From positions 1 through 36,461 of the forward strand of contig ONQT01000034.1 in the NCBI GenBank assembly GCA_900320045.1: 36,461 nucleotides of DNA. Direction: 5' to 3'. The stretch comes from an uncultured Prevotellaceae bacterium. GTDB taxonomy: Bacteria; Bacteroidota; Bacteroidia; Bacteroidales; Bacteroidaceae. Below the pieces are notes generated by a model. The model did no database searches. It was not told the origin of the DNA and worked only from the letters and a program-made list of their open reading frames with translations. A program made the position numbers and the translations under genes. This document shows positions 17,109 through 28,400 of the stretch, in pieces (the stretch's first letter is position 1; each line of letters begins with the position of its first letter).

Positions 17109-18720
17109 AAATATAGTGTGTGCAGCGATTCCGTCGCTGCATCCGAAAACCCTCCTGTGTGCAGCGATTCTCTCGCTGCACTTCCTCTCCGCCAACGCCC
17201 AGATGCGCATCAACTTCGGTGCCGACTCTCCGCTACGCAAGCTACAGATGGCCGAACTAGCCATCACCAACCTCTATGTCGACAGCGTCGACGAGAAGAA
17301 GCTGGTAGAAGACGGCATCCGCGGCATGATAGAGAAGCTGGACCCCCACTCTTCCTACTCCACCCCCAAGGAGGTGAAGCAGATGAACGAACCCCTGCAA
17401 GGCTCGTTCGAGGGCATCGGCGTACAGTTCAACATGGTGGAAGACACGCTACTTGTCATCCAGCCCGTCACCAACGGACCTTCCGAGAAGGCTGGCATCC
17501 TGGCTGGCGACCGTATCGTCAACGTCAACGACACCACCATTGCCGGCGTCAAGATGTCTCGCGAAGAGATCATGCGCCGACTGCGCGGTCCCAAGGGGAC
17601 GAAGGTCAACCTCGGCATCGTGCGACAGGGCATTCACGACACCTTGCACTTCAAGATTGTCCGCGACAAGATTCCCGTCCACTCTATCGACGCCACCTAT
17701 ATGCTTCGTCCAGAGGTGGGCTATATCCGCATTGGCAACTTCGGAGCTACCACGCACGACGAATTCGTGGAGAGTCTGAAGACCCTCCTGTCGCAGGGCA
17801 TGAAGACACTGGTGCTCGACCTGCAGGAGAATGGCGGCGGCTATCTGCATGCTGCCGTGGAGATTGCCAATGAGTTCCTGGAGAAGGGCGACCTGGTGGT
17901 CTATACCGAAGGACGCACCACCCAGCGTGTGGAGCATCATGCCAAAGGCGGAGGCTTGTTTACTGAGGGAAAGGTCATCATCCTCGTCGACAGCTACACG
18001 GCCTCGGCAGCAGAGATTGTATCGGGTGCCGTACAGGACCACGACCGCGGCATCATCGTGGGTCGCCGCACCTTCGGCAAAGGCCTCGTCCAGCGTCCCA
18101 TCGACCTGCCCGACGGCTCTATGATACGCCTCACCATCGCCCACTACTACACCCCGTCGGGCCGCTGCATCCAGAAGCCTTTCGTCAAAGGCAAGCAGAA
18201 AGACTATGCGATGGATGTCTACAACCGACTGAAGAGCGGCGAACTGATGAGTGCCGATAGCGTACACTTTGCCGACTCGCTGAAGTGCTACACCCTCAAG
18301 AAACACCGCGTGGTCTATGGCGGCGGTGGCATCATGCCCGACGAGTTCGTGCCCCTGGACACCACCCGCTACACCCCGTTCCATCGACAGCTGGCGGCCA
18401 AGAACATCCTGATTACCCAGAACCTGCGCTATGTCGACAAGAACCGCAAGAAACTGAAGCGCCAGTACACGACCTTCGACGACTTCCGTCAGCACTTCGA
18501 GGTGCCGCAGAGTCTACTCGATGCCATCGTCAAGGAGGGTGAGAAGCAGAATATCAAACCCAAGGACGACGACGAACTGCAGCGCACGCTGACCCTGATG
18601 CGCCTCCAGCTCAAGGCGCTGATAGCCCGCGACCTGTGGCAGATGAGCGAGTACTTTGCCATCATGAACGAGGAGAACGACGTCGTCAAGCATGCCCTCC
18701 GGCTGATAGGACAAGAATGA
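17101..18720 (+). CDS. S41 family C-terminal processing protease (539 aa)
   Basis: Periplasmic serine protease of the CtpA/Prc type. Start ATG 17101 overlaps the parE stop by 8 bp. A signal peptide (about 1-33, ending SANA) is followed by an N-terminal helical region, a PDZ domain (about 95-185, [26 protein letters not shown]) and the protease core. The catalytic Ser302 is in [12 protein letters not shown] and Lys327 in [10 protein letters not shown], 25 residues apart as in the family. The signal peptide is unusual: its hydrophobic core comes from two copies of a palindromic sequence (17118-17180). The shifted frame of the broken topoisomerase gene runs into this gene in frame, so automatic annotation could call a false fusion of 1180 residues. 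Confidence 0.92.
   Translation: MSKNIVCAAIPSLHPKTLLCAAILSLHFLSANAQMRINFGADSPLRKLQMAELAITNLYVDSVDEKKLVEDGIRGMIEKLDPHSSYSTPKEVKQMNEPLQGSFEGIGVQFNMVEDTLLVIQPVTNGPSEKAGILAGDRIVNVNDTTIAGVKMSREEIMRRLRGPKGTKVNLGIVRQGIHDTLHFKIVRDKIPVHSIDATYMLRPEVGYIRIGNFGATTHDEFVESLKTLLSQGMKTLVLDLQENGGGYLHAAVEIANEFLEKGDLVVYTEGRTTQRVEHHAKGGGLFTEGKVIILVDSYTASAAEIVSGAVQDHDRGIIVGRRTFGKGLVQRPIDLPDGSMIRLTIAHYYTPSGRCIQKPFVKGKQKDYAMDVYNRLKSGELMSADSVHFADSLKCYTLKKHRVVYGGGGIMPDEFVPLDTTRYTPFHRQLAAKNILITQNLRYVDKNRKKLKRQYTTFDDFRQHFEVPQSLLDAIVKEGEKQNIKPKDDDELQRTLTLMRLQLKALIARDLWQMSEYFAIMNEENDVVKHALRLIGQE
17118..17180 (+). repeat. 39-bp-period palindromic repeat inside a signal peptide
   Basis: Two 24-bp copies (17118-17141 and 17157-17180) match at 22 of 24 positions. 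Each holds a perfect 8-bp inverted repeat TGCAGCGA-N5-TCGCTGCA (17121-17128/17134-17141 and 17160-17167/17173-17180). Because the period is 39 bp, the encoded peptides CAAIPSLH and CAAILSLH repeat in frame. Confidence 0.9.
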
Positions 18721-18730
18721 AAACATTTAT

Positions 18731-18762
18731 TTGGTGTTTTGCATACTAATGTGTAACTTTGC
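18731..18762 (+). promoter_or_regulatory. Promoter of the sufC operon
   Basis: TTTG (18731-18734), 20-nt spacer, TAACTTTG (18755-18762); sufC ATG at 18789. It shows that sufC is the first gene of its transcript. Confidence 0.8.
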
Positions 18763-18788
18763 ACCCTAATTATATATAATAAGGTATT

Positions 18789-19547
18789 ATGTTAGAAGTA
18801 CGTAACTTGCACGCCAGAATTGGCGATAAGGAAATATTGCGAGGCATCAACCTCGTCATCAAGGACGGTGAGACCCATGCCATCATGGGACCTAACGGTT
18901 CCGGAAAATCTACACTCTCTGCCGTACTCGTGGGCAATCCGCTCTACGAAGTGACGGAGGGCGAGGCCTGGTTTAACGGCAAGAACCTGTTGGAGATGAA
19001 ACCCGAGGACAGGGCCCACGAGGGACTGTTCCTGTCGTTCCAGTATCCCGTGGAGATTCCCGGCGTCTCCATGACCAACTTCATGAAAGCCGCCGTCAAC
19101 GAGAAGCGCAAGTACATGGGACTGCCCGAGCTGAAGGCTGGCGAGTTCATCAAACTGATGCGCGAGAAGCAGAAGATTGTCGAGCTGGACAACAAGCTGG
19201 CTGGCCGTTCCGTCAACGAGGGCTTCAGCGGTGGCGAGAAGAAGCGCAACGAGATATTCCAGATGGCCATGCTGGAACCGAAGCTCAGCATCCTGGACGA
19301 GACGGATTCTGGTCTGGACGTCGACGCCATGCGCATTGTCGCCGAGGGTGTCAACAAGCTGAAGACCGCAGAAACTTCGTGCATCGTCATTACCCACTAC
19401 GACCGCCTGCTGGAAATGATTCGCCCTGATGTGGTGCATGTGCTCTACAAGGGACAGATCGTGAAGACCGCCGGTCCAGAGTTGGCCAAGGAAATCCAGG
19501 AACGCGGCTACGACTGGATTAAGGAAGAAGTGAAAAGTGAAAAGTGA
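18789..19547 (+). CDS. sufC: Fe-S cluster assembly ATPase SufC (252 aa)
   Basis: ABC-type ATPase of the SufBCD scaffold. Walker A GPNGSGKST (34-42), Q-loop FLSFQYPVEIPG, signature FSGGEKKRNE, Walker B LSILDETDSGLDVD and the switch His in IVITHYDR are all intact. It has the SufC-specific VEIPGVSMTNF stretch. It ends in KSEK, coded by a heptamer repeat tract at 19530-19550. SufB, its usual partner and usual upstream neighbour in Bacteroidota, is not in the window. Confidence 0.96.
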   Translation: MLEVRNLHARIGDKEILRGINLVIKDGETHAIMGPNGSGKSTLSAVLVGNPLYEVTEGEAWFNGKNLLEMKPEDRAHEGLFLSFQYPVEIPGVSMTNFMKAAVNEKRKYMGLPELKAGEFIKLMREKQKIVELDNKLAGRSVNEGFSGGEKKRNEIFQMAMLEPKLSILDETDSGLDVDAMRIVAEGVNKLKTAETSCIVITHYDRLLEMIRPDVVHVLYKGQIVKTAGPELAKEIQERGYDWIKEEVKSEK

Positions 19548-19550
19548 AAA
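19530..19550 (+). repeat. Heptamer tandem repeat (GTGAAAA x3) at the sufC-sufD junction
   Basis: Three exact gtgaaaa units cover the last sufC codons and its stop. They create in-frame GTG and TTG codons before sufD, but ATG 19570 is the better start. Confidence 0.85.
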
Positions 19551-19569
19551 ATTGGCTACCGCACCAGAT

Positions 19570-20925
19570 ATGCAAGCAGAGAAGCAATATATAGACCTTT
19601 ATAAAGAGTGCCGCGACATGATATGCCGTCATTCGTCGGAGGTGATGAATGCGGAGCGCGACGCAGCCTACGAGCGCTTTGCAGCCAGTGGCTTCCCCAC
19701 GAGAAAGGTGGAGCGCTACAAATATACGGATATCGCAAAACTCTTTGAGCCCAACTACGGTCTGAACCTGAACCGACTGGACATTCCCGTCAATCCTTAC
19801 GATGCCTTCCGTTGCGACGTGCCGAACCTGTCGACCTCGCTCTACTTTGTAGTGAACGACGGATTTTACAGAGCTGAGAGGCAAGAGGTGAGAGGCGAGA
19901 GAATACCTCAAGCCCAGCCCAAGTTGCCCGAGGGTGTGGTGTTTGGCTCGCTCAGGGACTTTGCCACCACGACCCATTATAACCAACTGGCTGGCAAGGA
20001 CGACGATGCCGTAACCCATCTCAACACCATGTTGGCGCAGGACGGCCTTTACGTCTATATACCTAAGAATGTGGTCGTTGACCGCGCCATACAGGTGATC
20101 AACATCCTGCGCTCTGACGTCGACCTGATGGTTAACCGACGGGTGCTCATTGTGTTGGAAGAAGGTGCCGAGGCTAAGTTCCTGTTCTGCGACCATGCTG
20201 CCGACGACCGCCACTTCTTAGCCACTCAGGTCATCGAGGCCTTTGTGGGTGAGAATGCCAAGTTGGATCTCTACTGCTTAGAGGAGACGCACAACAAAAA
20301 TACCCGAGTCAGTAATGTCTATATCGAGCAGCAGGCCAACAGTCGCGTGAATCATAATGTCATCACGCTGCACAACGGCGTGACCCGCAACAAGCTGAAT
20401 CTGGACCTGATGGGCGAGGGTGCGGAGTGCCAATGCAATGGCTGCGTCATCGCCGACAAGAACCAGCATGTGGACAACAACACGCTCATCACCCATCACG
20501 CCGAACATTGCACCAGCCGCGAGTTGTATAAATATGTGCTGGACGACGAGTCGACGGGAGCTTTTGCCGGACGCGTACTGGTGAAGCCGGGTGCTCAGAA
20601 GACGGAGTCGCAGATGACCAACCAGAACCTCTGTGCCACCAAGACAGCCCGCATGTACACCCAGCCCATGCTGGAAATCTATGCTGACGACGTGAAGTGT
20701 GCCCACGGTTCAACCGTCGGTCAGCTGAACGATGCCGCCCTGTTCTACATGCAACAGCGAGGCATCTCCCTCAAGGAAGCCCGCCTGCTGCTGCAGAACG
20801 CCTTCATCAACGAGGTCATCGACCACATGGAACTGGAGCCGCTGCGCGACCGTCTGCACTATCTGGTAGAGAAGCGCTTCCGTGGCGAACTGAACAAGTG
20901 CGAGGGCTGCAAACTCTGCAAGTAA
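19570..20925 (+). CDS. sufD: Fe-S cluster assembly protein SufD (451 aa)
   Basis: Scaffold subunit that works with SufB and SufC. Start chosen at ATG 19570 (MQAEKQYIDLYKE), the usual family start; a GTG at 19537 lies in a repeat tract. The C-terminal SUF core (about 160-430) contains the family motifs HNVITLHNGV, KYVLDDESTGAFAGRV, QMTNQNLCATKTA, KCAHGSTVGQLND, and a basic Cys-rich tail CEGCKLCK. Residues around 100-112 (RAERQEVRGERIP) are coded by a heptamer tract and seem to be an insertion relative to the family. It is followed 25 bp later by a phosphatase gene. Confidence 0.93.
   Translation: MQAEKQYIDLYKECRDMICRHSSEVMNAERDAAYERFAASGFPTRKVERYKYTDIAKLFEPNYGLNLNRLDIPVNPYDAFRCDVPNLSTSLYFVVNDGFYRAERQEVRGERIPQAQPKLPEGVVFGSLRDFATTTHYNQLAGKDDDAVTHLNTMLAQDGLYVYIPKNVVVDRAIQVINILRSDVDLMVNRRVLIVLEEGAEAKFLFCDHAADDRHFLATQVIEAFVGENAKLDLYCLEETHNKNTRVSNVYIEQQANSRVNHNVITLHNGVTRNKLNLDLMGEGAECQCNGCVIADKNQHVDNNTLITHHAEHCTSRELYKYVLDDESTGAFAGRVLVKPGAQKTESQMTNQNLCATKTARMYTQPMLEIYADDVKCAHGSTVGQLNDAALFYMQQRGISLKEARLLLQNAFINEVIDHMELEPLRDRLHYLVEKRFRGELNKCEGCKLCK
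19876..19903 (+). repeat. Heptamer tandem repeat (GAGAGGY x4) inside sufD
   Basis: Units gagaggc, aagaggt, gagaggc and gagagaa cover 19876-19903 and encode the basic/acidic stretch ERQEVRGER between the conserved VVNDGFY and PKLPEGVVFGSL segments. Confidence 0.75.
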
Positions 20926-20950
20926 AATAAAGATCGAGAATAGAAGCGGC

Positions 20951-23032
20951 ATGAAACGGTGGAAGACGATATGGACGATAGTGGCAGTGCTCATCGCATT
21001 GTCTGCAACATCCTGTCATCAGGTCAAGCGCCAACTGACACGTCACTCAAATGCCGACAGTCTGGTGCTGGCCGTCAAGAGTTCTGGCACACCGGAAGAG
21101 CTGATAGCCGTTGTCGACAGCCTCGAAAAACAAGGTGACCTGAACAGCGTAAAGGCCAACAGCATGCGAGGCTATGCCTACTATCTGCTGGAGAAGGACC
21201 GTATGGCTGAGATGTACTTTCGCAAGGCCATGGATGAGTACAAGCACCAAGACGAGGCAACCGCCAGGATGTACATCGTCAACATGAGTGCCTTCTCCCG
21301 ACTACTGCTTCTCAAAGGGAAGTATGAGGATGGTATCAAGGTGTGCACACAGCTGCTGCAAGCCAACTCTGACGACCCGGAGAAGAATCCCATGAGCTAC
21401 CGGATTCGTAGCAATTTGCTTAGCGATCTCGCCATCTTTAATGCAAATCTGGGACGTTACGAGGAGGCCGACCGCATCTTCAAACAAGCTTACGCTTATG
21501 CAGAGCAAGAACTTGGAAAAGACAGCGCGGCACCTTACAACCTGGCGCTGATCAGCGCTGACGCACGCATCGTCTATAACAACCACGACCAGCTGAAACT
21601 GTTGGAAGAATGGTGTCAAAGAGAGGAGGGTGCCATTCAGTTGTGGGCTAAGACTGACGAGGCCAAGAACAATCCCATAGAGTTAGACAGAATGTATGGC
21701 AAGCTCTACAGATCGCTGATGGAGCTCTACCAGAAACAAGATAAAAAGAAAGAGACCGCTGAAGCCTATCGCAAGTTCATGAGAACAAAATATGCCCATA
21801 GCCTGGGCGGAAAGGTGCAAAGCATCATCTTCCTACAGAACGAAAAACGCAGCGATGAAGCTGCCGCACTCTGTCCTTACGTCGACACACTATTGGCAAA
21901 AAGCGGCAAGCGCATTACTTTTGAGGAAATACGTGGTTACCTAAAAGTTAAATACAAGGTCTTGCGACAGGCTAACCACCAAAGCGAGGCCTTGCATGCT
22001 GCCGACCAGATATGCGATGCCTTCGATTCAGCACTTGTCTGGCACAAACAGGATGCTACGGCAGAGTTGGCCACCATCTATGAGACGCAAGAAAAAGAAC
22101 ATACTATCCATGAGCAGCAGGCCACGCTGTCACAACAGCGATGGATAGGTACACTGGTTGCCGTCGGGTTGCTCGTCATCTTCTTTACCGTCTATACCCT
22201 CTATCGCCGCAAGGCTACCAAGCGCCTGGCTATTGCCCATGAGGAACTGAAGACCGCCTACGACCAACTGGAGGAAACAACGACGGCAAAAGAGCGTATC
22301 GAAAGTGAACTGCGCATTGCCCGCGACATCCAGATGTCGATGGTGCCCAATATCTTTCCCGACCGCGAGGGACTGGACCTCTTTGCCTCCATGCATCCCG
22401 CCAAGGAAGTGGGCGGCGACCTCTACGGCTATCTGCTACAGGGCGACGAGCTTTACTTCTGCGTGGGAGACGTCAGCGGCAAGGGTGTACCTGCTTCACT
22501 CTTTATGGCACAGGCTATCCGTCTGTTCATGGCACTCGCCAAGCAACACATGATGCCGGCCGAAATGGTGACACGACTGAATGCTGAACTGTCGGAGAAC
22601 AACGACAACGGTATGTTTGTCACCATGTTCATAGGTAAGGTTCATCTCGCAAGCGGACACCTGGACTTCTGCAATGCAGGCCACAACCCGCCCGTAATAG
22701 GGGGCGACGACAAGCACGGATCGTTCCTGGAGATGGAACCGAATGCACCCATTGGACTGTGGCCCGAGATGGAATATATTGGCGAGGAGATTGAATGCAT
22801 CTTCGGACGACCGCTATTCCTATATACTGACGGTCTGAACGAAGCCGAGAACCCGCAGCAGAAACAGTTTGGCGACGAACGCCTGCTGGACATCCTGCAA
22901 CACACACACTTTGAGAATGCCCGCCAGGTCATTGAGACGCTCGAGAACCAGGTACACAGCTTCCGTGAGGGTGCCGACCCCAACGATGACCTGACAATGA
23001 TGTGTCTCAGAGTTTCCCGCCCAACCCATTAG
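20951..23032 (+). CDS. Membrane TPR-PP2C (SpoIIE/RsbU-type) phosphatase (693 aa)
   Basis: Likely signal-transducing Ser/Thr phosphatase. The N-terminus has a signal sequence with a possible lipobox (ALSATSC, Cys22; not a perfect match). Tetratricopeptide-like helical repeats fill about 30-390 (RGYAYYLLEKDRMAEMYFRKAM). One membrane segment (about 398-418, VAVGLLVIFFTVYTLY) and a coiled coil (about 422-455) link to a cytoplasmic PP2C domain (about 455-690). That domain has the metal-binding HPAKEVGGDLYGYL, CVGDVSGKGVPASLFM, CNAGHNPPVI, LYTDGLNEAEN and DPNDDLTMMCL motifs. All acidic metal ligands appear present. It sits between sufD and sufS and may respond to iron or redox stress (inference). 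The stop codon lies in a 9-bp tandem repeat. Confidence 0.88.
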   Translation: MKRWKTIWTIVAVLIALSATSCHQVKRQLTRHSNADSLVLAVKSSGTPEELIAVVDSLEKQGDLNSVKANSMRGYAYYLLEKDRMAEMYFRKAMDEYKHQDEATARMYIVNMSAFSRLLLLKGKYEDGIKVCTQLLQANSDDPEKNPMSYRIRSNLLSDLAIFNANLGRYEEADRIFKQAYAYAEQELGKDSAAPYNLALISADARIVYNNHDQLKLLEEWCQREEGAIQLWAKTDEAKNNPIELDRMYGKLYRSLMELYQKQDKKKETAEAYRKFMRTKYAHSLGGKVQSIIFLQNEKRSDEAAALCPYVDTLLAKSGKRITFEEIRGYLKVKYKVLRQANHQSEALHAADQICDAFDSALVWHKQDATAELATIYETQEKEHTIHEQQATLSQQRWIGTLVAVGLLVIFFTVYTLYRRKATKRLAIAHEELKTAYDQLEETTTAKERIESELRIARDIQMSMVPNIFPDREGLDLFASMHPAKEVGGDLYGYLLQGDELYFCVGDVSGKGVPASLFMAQAIRLFMALAKQHMMPAEMVTRLNAELSENNDNGMFVTMFIGKVHLASGHLDFCNAGHNPPVIGGDDKHGSFLEMEPNAPIGLWPEMEYIGEEIECIFGRPLFLYTDGLNEAENPQQKQFGDERLLDILQHTHFENARQVIETLENQVHSFREGADPNDDLTMMCLRVSRPTH

Positions 23033-23059
23033 ACCCATTAGACCCATAAGACCCATCAA
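23024..23059 (+). repeat. 9-bp tandem repeat (ACCCATTAG x4) at the phosphatase-sufS junction
   Basis: Units acccattag, acccattag, acccataag and acccatcaa fill 23024-23059. The first unit contains the phosphatase stop codon; the tract ends 8 bp before the sufS ATG. Confidence 0.9.
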
Positions 23060-23067
23060 AGAAAACT

Positions 23068-24339
<1,272 letters not shown>

Positions 24340-24379
24340 CCCGACGAAGAATCGCCGGGAGTAGTGGAAAGACGAAAGC

Positions 24380-25390
24380 ATGAAGATAGGCAACATCGAC
24401 TTGGGACCGCGCCCCCTGTTCCTCGCACCAATGGAGGACGTGACGGACATCGGTTTCCGCATGCTCTGCAAGCGGTTCGGAGCCGCTATGGTCTATACGG
24501 AGTTCGTATCGGCTGAGGCGCTGGTGCGCGACGTCAAGTCGACGGTTCGCAAGCTCACCATTGCCGACGAGGAGCGTCCCGTAGGCATCCAGATATACGG
24601 TCGTGACGTCGACGCCATGGTCGAGGCCGCCAAGATCGTGGAACAGGCAGGCCCCGACCTCATCGACCTGAACTTCGGCTGTCCCGTCAAGAAGGTCGCC
24701 GGCAAGGGTGCTGGTGCGGGCATGCTGCAGAACATCCTGTTGCCCGACGGCACCATCGCCCCCGACGCCAAGCTTTTGGAGATTACGCGCAAGGTGGTAC
24801 AGGCAACGAAATTGCCCGTCACCGTAAAGACGCGCCTGGGCTGGAACCACGAGCAACTCAGCATCACGGCACTGGCCGAGCAGCTGCAAGACTGCGGCAT
24901 CCAGGCGCTGACCATCCATGGCCGCACCCGCAGTCAGATGTACACGGGTCAGGCCGACTGGACTCTCATTGGCGAGGTGAAGCATAATCCCCGCATCCAC
25001 ATTCCCATCATCGGCAACGGCGACATCAAGTCATTGGACGATGCCGACCGCCACTTCGACGAGTATGGTGTCGATGCCATCATGATAGGCCGCGCCACCT
25101 TCGGCTGTCCGTGGATTTTCAGCCGCAAGGAGCTGACGTTGGACGAGAAGATCGACGTGCTGGAGGAGCAGCTGCGCATCAATATCGAGCGTTGCGACAC
25201 CGAGGAGATGCGCAACAGCAAGAAGTCGGCCGAGCTCTGCGGCATCCTGCATACCCGCCGACACCTCGCCGCCTCGCCCGTCTTCAAGGGCATCCCCAAC
25301 TTCCGCGAGACCCGCATCAAGATGCTCCGTGCCGAGAAGCAGGACGAGCTCCTCGACATCCTTGAGCATTGCCGCGAGATACTAAAATAA
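24380..25390 (+). CDS. dusB: tRNA-dihydrouridine synthase, DusB-type (336 aa)
   Basis: FMN enzyme that reduces uridine to dihydrouridine in tRNA. The TIM-barrel N-terminus FLAPMEDVTDIGFRML, the catalytic Cys101 in DLNFGCPVKKVAGKGAGAG, KTRLGWNH, the TIHGRTRSQMYTG motif (His and Arg bind RNA or FMN phosphate), PIIGNGDI and MIGRATFGCPWIF are all intact. The helical C-terminal domain is present. Last gene of the suf transcript, followed at once by a strong terminator shared with the converging pectinase gene. Confidence 0.94.
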   Translation: MKIGNIDLGPRPLFLAPMEDVTDIGFRMLCKRFGAAMVYTEFVSAEALVRDVKSTVRKLTIADEERPVGIQIYGRDVDAMVEAAKIVEQAGPDLIDLNFGCPVKKVAGKGAGAGMLQNILLPDGTIAPDAKLLEITRKVVQATKLPVTVKTRLGWNHEQLSITALAEQLQDCGIQALTIHGRTRSQMYTGQADWTLIGEVKHNPRIHIPIIGNGDIKSLDDADRHFDEYGVDAIMIGRATFGCPWIFSRKELTLDEKIDVLEEQLRINIERCDTEEMRNSKKSAELCGILHTRRHLAASPVFKGIPNFRETRIKMLRAEKQDELLDILEHCREILK

Positions 25391-25392
25391 AA

Positions 25393-25426
25393 GAAGGCTT
25401 GCTCCATTTGGCAAGCCTTCCTTTTT
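25393..25426. terminator. Bidirectional terminator between dusB and the pectin esterase gene
   Basis: Arms gaaggcttgc (25393-25402) and gcaagccttc (25411-25420) pair perfectly, with T5 on the plus strand (25422-25426) and a T-rich run on the minus strand (tcttttatttt). Confidence 0.9.
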
Positions 25427-25444
25427 CCCAACAATCTTTTACCT

Positions 25445-28400
25445 TTATTTGACTGTTACCTTTCTGGTAGTGCCGTCGCTCATGCGGATGATATTCAGGC
25501 CGCGCTGCATCTGTTGGATGCGTTTGCCGTCGATGGTGTAAATCGCCTCAACGGAAGCTCCGCTCTCGCGGTTAACAGTCTCGATACCAGTTGCTTCAGT
25601 CACCTGAACAGCCTGAGACAGAGCACTCAGACCACCCATCTCGTTCGCTGCACGAACAGCATAGGAACCATTCTCCTTGACGGTAAACGTCGTTTCGGTT
25701 GTAAAGCCAACCACATTGCCATCCTTGCACACGGCATAGAGCAATGCGTAGTCGCTTCCTGTCCATGTCAGCGTAGTCACATTGGCGATCACATTGGTAG
25801 GCACGGGAGCCTGTTCGGTAGCCAGTGTAGGCTGCCAGTCGCCAAACATCTTGGTCATATCACTATAGTCGGCAGCCTCTTCAGCCGTGAGCACCGGATT
25901 GTTCTGATGAGTCTCGGCAAAGATGGTCTTACGACCGCTCAGGTCAACGGCGGCACCCTTGCTGTTGACGGAGTGGAACTCTGCGAAACGCTTCGGCCAA
26001 CCACCGCTCATCTCGTTCCATCCCTCGGTCTTGGGCACGACATTCATCTTGGTGTCGATAAATACGGCTACGGGAGTTCCCTGTCCCCAAGGACGTCCTA
26101 AGGTATAGGTTCCGTCGACGCCACTACCTTCGGCAGAGAAGGTGCAGTCCTTGAACACCCAACCAACCTTGGCAGGCGTAGAGGGCACGGCAGCATAACC
26201 ACTGGCAATCTGCAGCAGTTCGAGGTTCTTAAAGTAGGCATCGCCCTTGCCACAGAGATAGTCCGTACGGCCACGCACCTGTCCGTCCTCGAAATAATAG
26301 AGACCGGTATTGTTGTTTGAGGTCCACGTATCCTGATAGCCATAGAGCAGCGTATTCTTATAGATAGTCTTCGAGGCCTTGTCCTGGATAGCCAGATTGC
26401 GACCTAAGGCATCGTTGATACCGCTCTTGATGGTGATATCCTGGAAGTACATGCCCGTAGCAGAACCTTCCAACTGGAGCACAGGACTGTAGGCAATCGT
26501 TTCGTATTTGTGAGCCTGTCCGAACTGTCCGTTAAACAGCATGTCGGCATCGTTGGTGATGTCCTGCGTGATGACGGTAGCCTCGCGATCCTCACCAATC
26601 AGAGAGATGTTGGCAGCCTTGATATAGGTAATGGGGTCGGGCAGGTCACCCTCCCAGTAAACCACCTCTTCAGCACCCGACTTACCGTTGGTGTGCTTAT
26701 AGTGCTTCGTCTCGCCGGTAGGCAACTTATAGAGGCCCTTCTTCACGAAGATGCGATAGCGGGTATTCTTGTCCCCACGGCTATTGGCTTCATTGATGGC
26801 AGCGCTTAACTCTTCCGTAGTAGATACCACAGCGTCGTAGTTGCCCTTGGTGACGCTGGGACGATTCATGGTGGTGAAAGCAATGCTCACAGCCTCCATG
26901 TAGGCGTTACCCGACTTATCCTCCACGAAGCCGGCAGGCATCTGGAAGGTGTATTGCGTATTGTAGTCCAGATTGTTGTAGCTGAATGATACCGAGCGGT
27001 TGCTCCAAATAGCATCCATCGGCTCGCCATTCAGTGTTGCCACACCATTCGCCTTGCCAGCCTGAATCTTCTCGTTGAAGGAGATGGTAATCTTGCCTGT
27101 TGCACTGACACCGGTAGCGCCAGGAGCAGGAATGGTGGCTGTAATGACGGGAGCTTCCTGATCAGGCACGACTACGGCTTCGCCCATCACATAGACATTG
27201 CCGACACCCGACTCAGAGTGGTCGCTATAGCGCAGTCCGTCGAACGTCTTGTCGAAAGGATAGCTCGTACTGTAGAGCTCGTCGCCGACACCCGTGATGC
27301 GGATGACCACCTGCTCTTTGCCGATAGCCTCAGCAGGCAGGGCCATCTCTATGGGGTTCACAACATTAGCCGTTACCTCCCAGGGAGCCTTCAGTTCAGT
27401 AAAATCACCTCCATCGACACTGATGAGCGCCTTATACTGCTTGGTGGCAGCATTCTTGGCACACATATCAGCCATGAAAGTAGCAGCGGTAAAGCCCTTC
27501 GTAGAGAACTGATACTGCCAGGCAATGTCGGCAGTATGATAACCGTTCTGGTAAAGGCCGTTAATCTGTGAAATGACAACGCTCTGGCGGTTGCGAACGA
27601 CAGGAGTTCCGGCGGTACCCACCGTCTTGCCGTCATTGGTATAGCACAGCGAGCCATCACTCATCTTCACCACGCTGGCCTTGGCATTGCGCTCGTTGTC
27701 CCACGTCACATCAGCAGCAAAGGGATATCCTGCCGTCGTGGAATAGGCATAGTTGGCCGTGGTGCTGGCGTCGAAAACTGCGATGAAGTCCTGCACCTCG
27801 TAGTTAGCCACCAGCATCATGTTTCCACTGACGGTTACCTCACGAGTAGCGCCTGCGTTATTGTTCTCGTTGGCGTCAGCCCAGTTGAGGAACTTTATAA
27901 TCTTGCTCTCGTTGGCTACTGCCGTTATCTTCGTGCCAGCCTCATACTTGCCGTCGTGATCATTGGGAGTGAGCGTAATGCTTCCCAAGTCGCGATCGGC
28001 ATCATTGGTAACATCAGTCGTAACCGTATAGACAGGCACCGTCTCGAAGACAGCCTTCATGGTCTTCTCAGCATCCATCGTAACAGTGGTGGTAGCTTCC
28101 GTGCTCACCTGAGCTCCTGTGGCGTCCTGCCATTCCTTGAACTTATAGCCGAAGTTCTTGGTGGCCTTCAGTGTCACCACCGTACCTTCTTTATATTGTT
28201 CCAAGTCGGGATCGCGAGAAACCGAACCGGCCTCAGCAGGCTCTACAGGAGTGCTCAGCACATATTTCGTTACCTGAGCAGCAGCACCGACGAGGGTTCC
28301 CTCGATGACGACATTCGACAGACCCATCGATTTCTTGTCATTCATGGTGAGGAATGAGAAGTTCACCTTCAGGGGATTGTCGGCAGTAGCGGTCACACCA

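Noticed and set aside
15178-18720. A single 1180-residue topoisomerase-protease fusion protein
   Set aside because: The middle (about residues 523-640) is out-of-frame, Arg/Ser-rich translation of parE; the true parE end and the S41 start are recognisable in their own frames.
19530-19550. CRISPR array or IS end at the short repeats
   Set aside because: Units are 7-9 bp, directly adjacent, without spacers, transposase or terminal inverted repeats.
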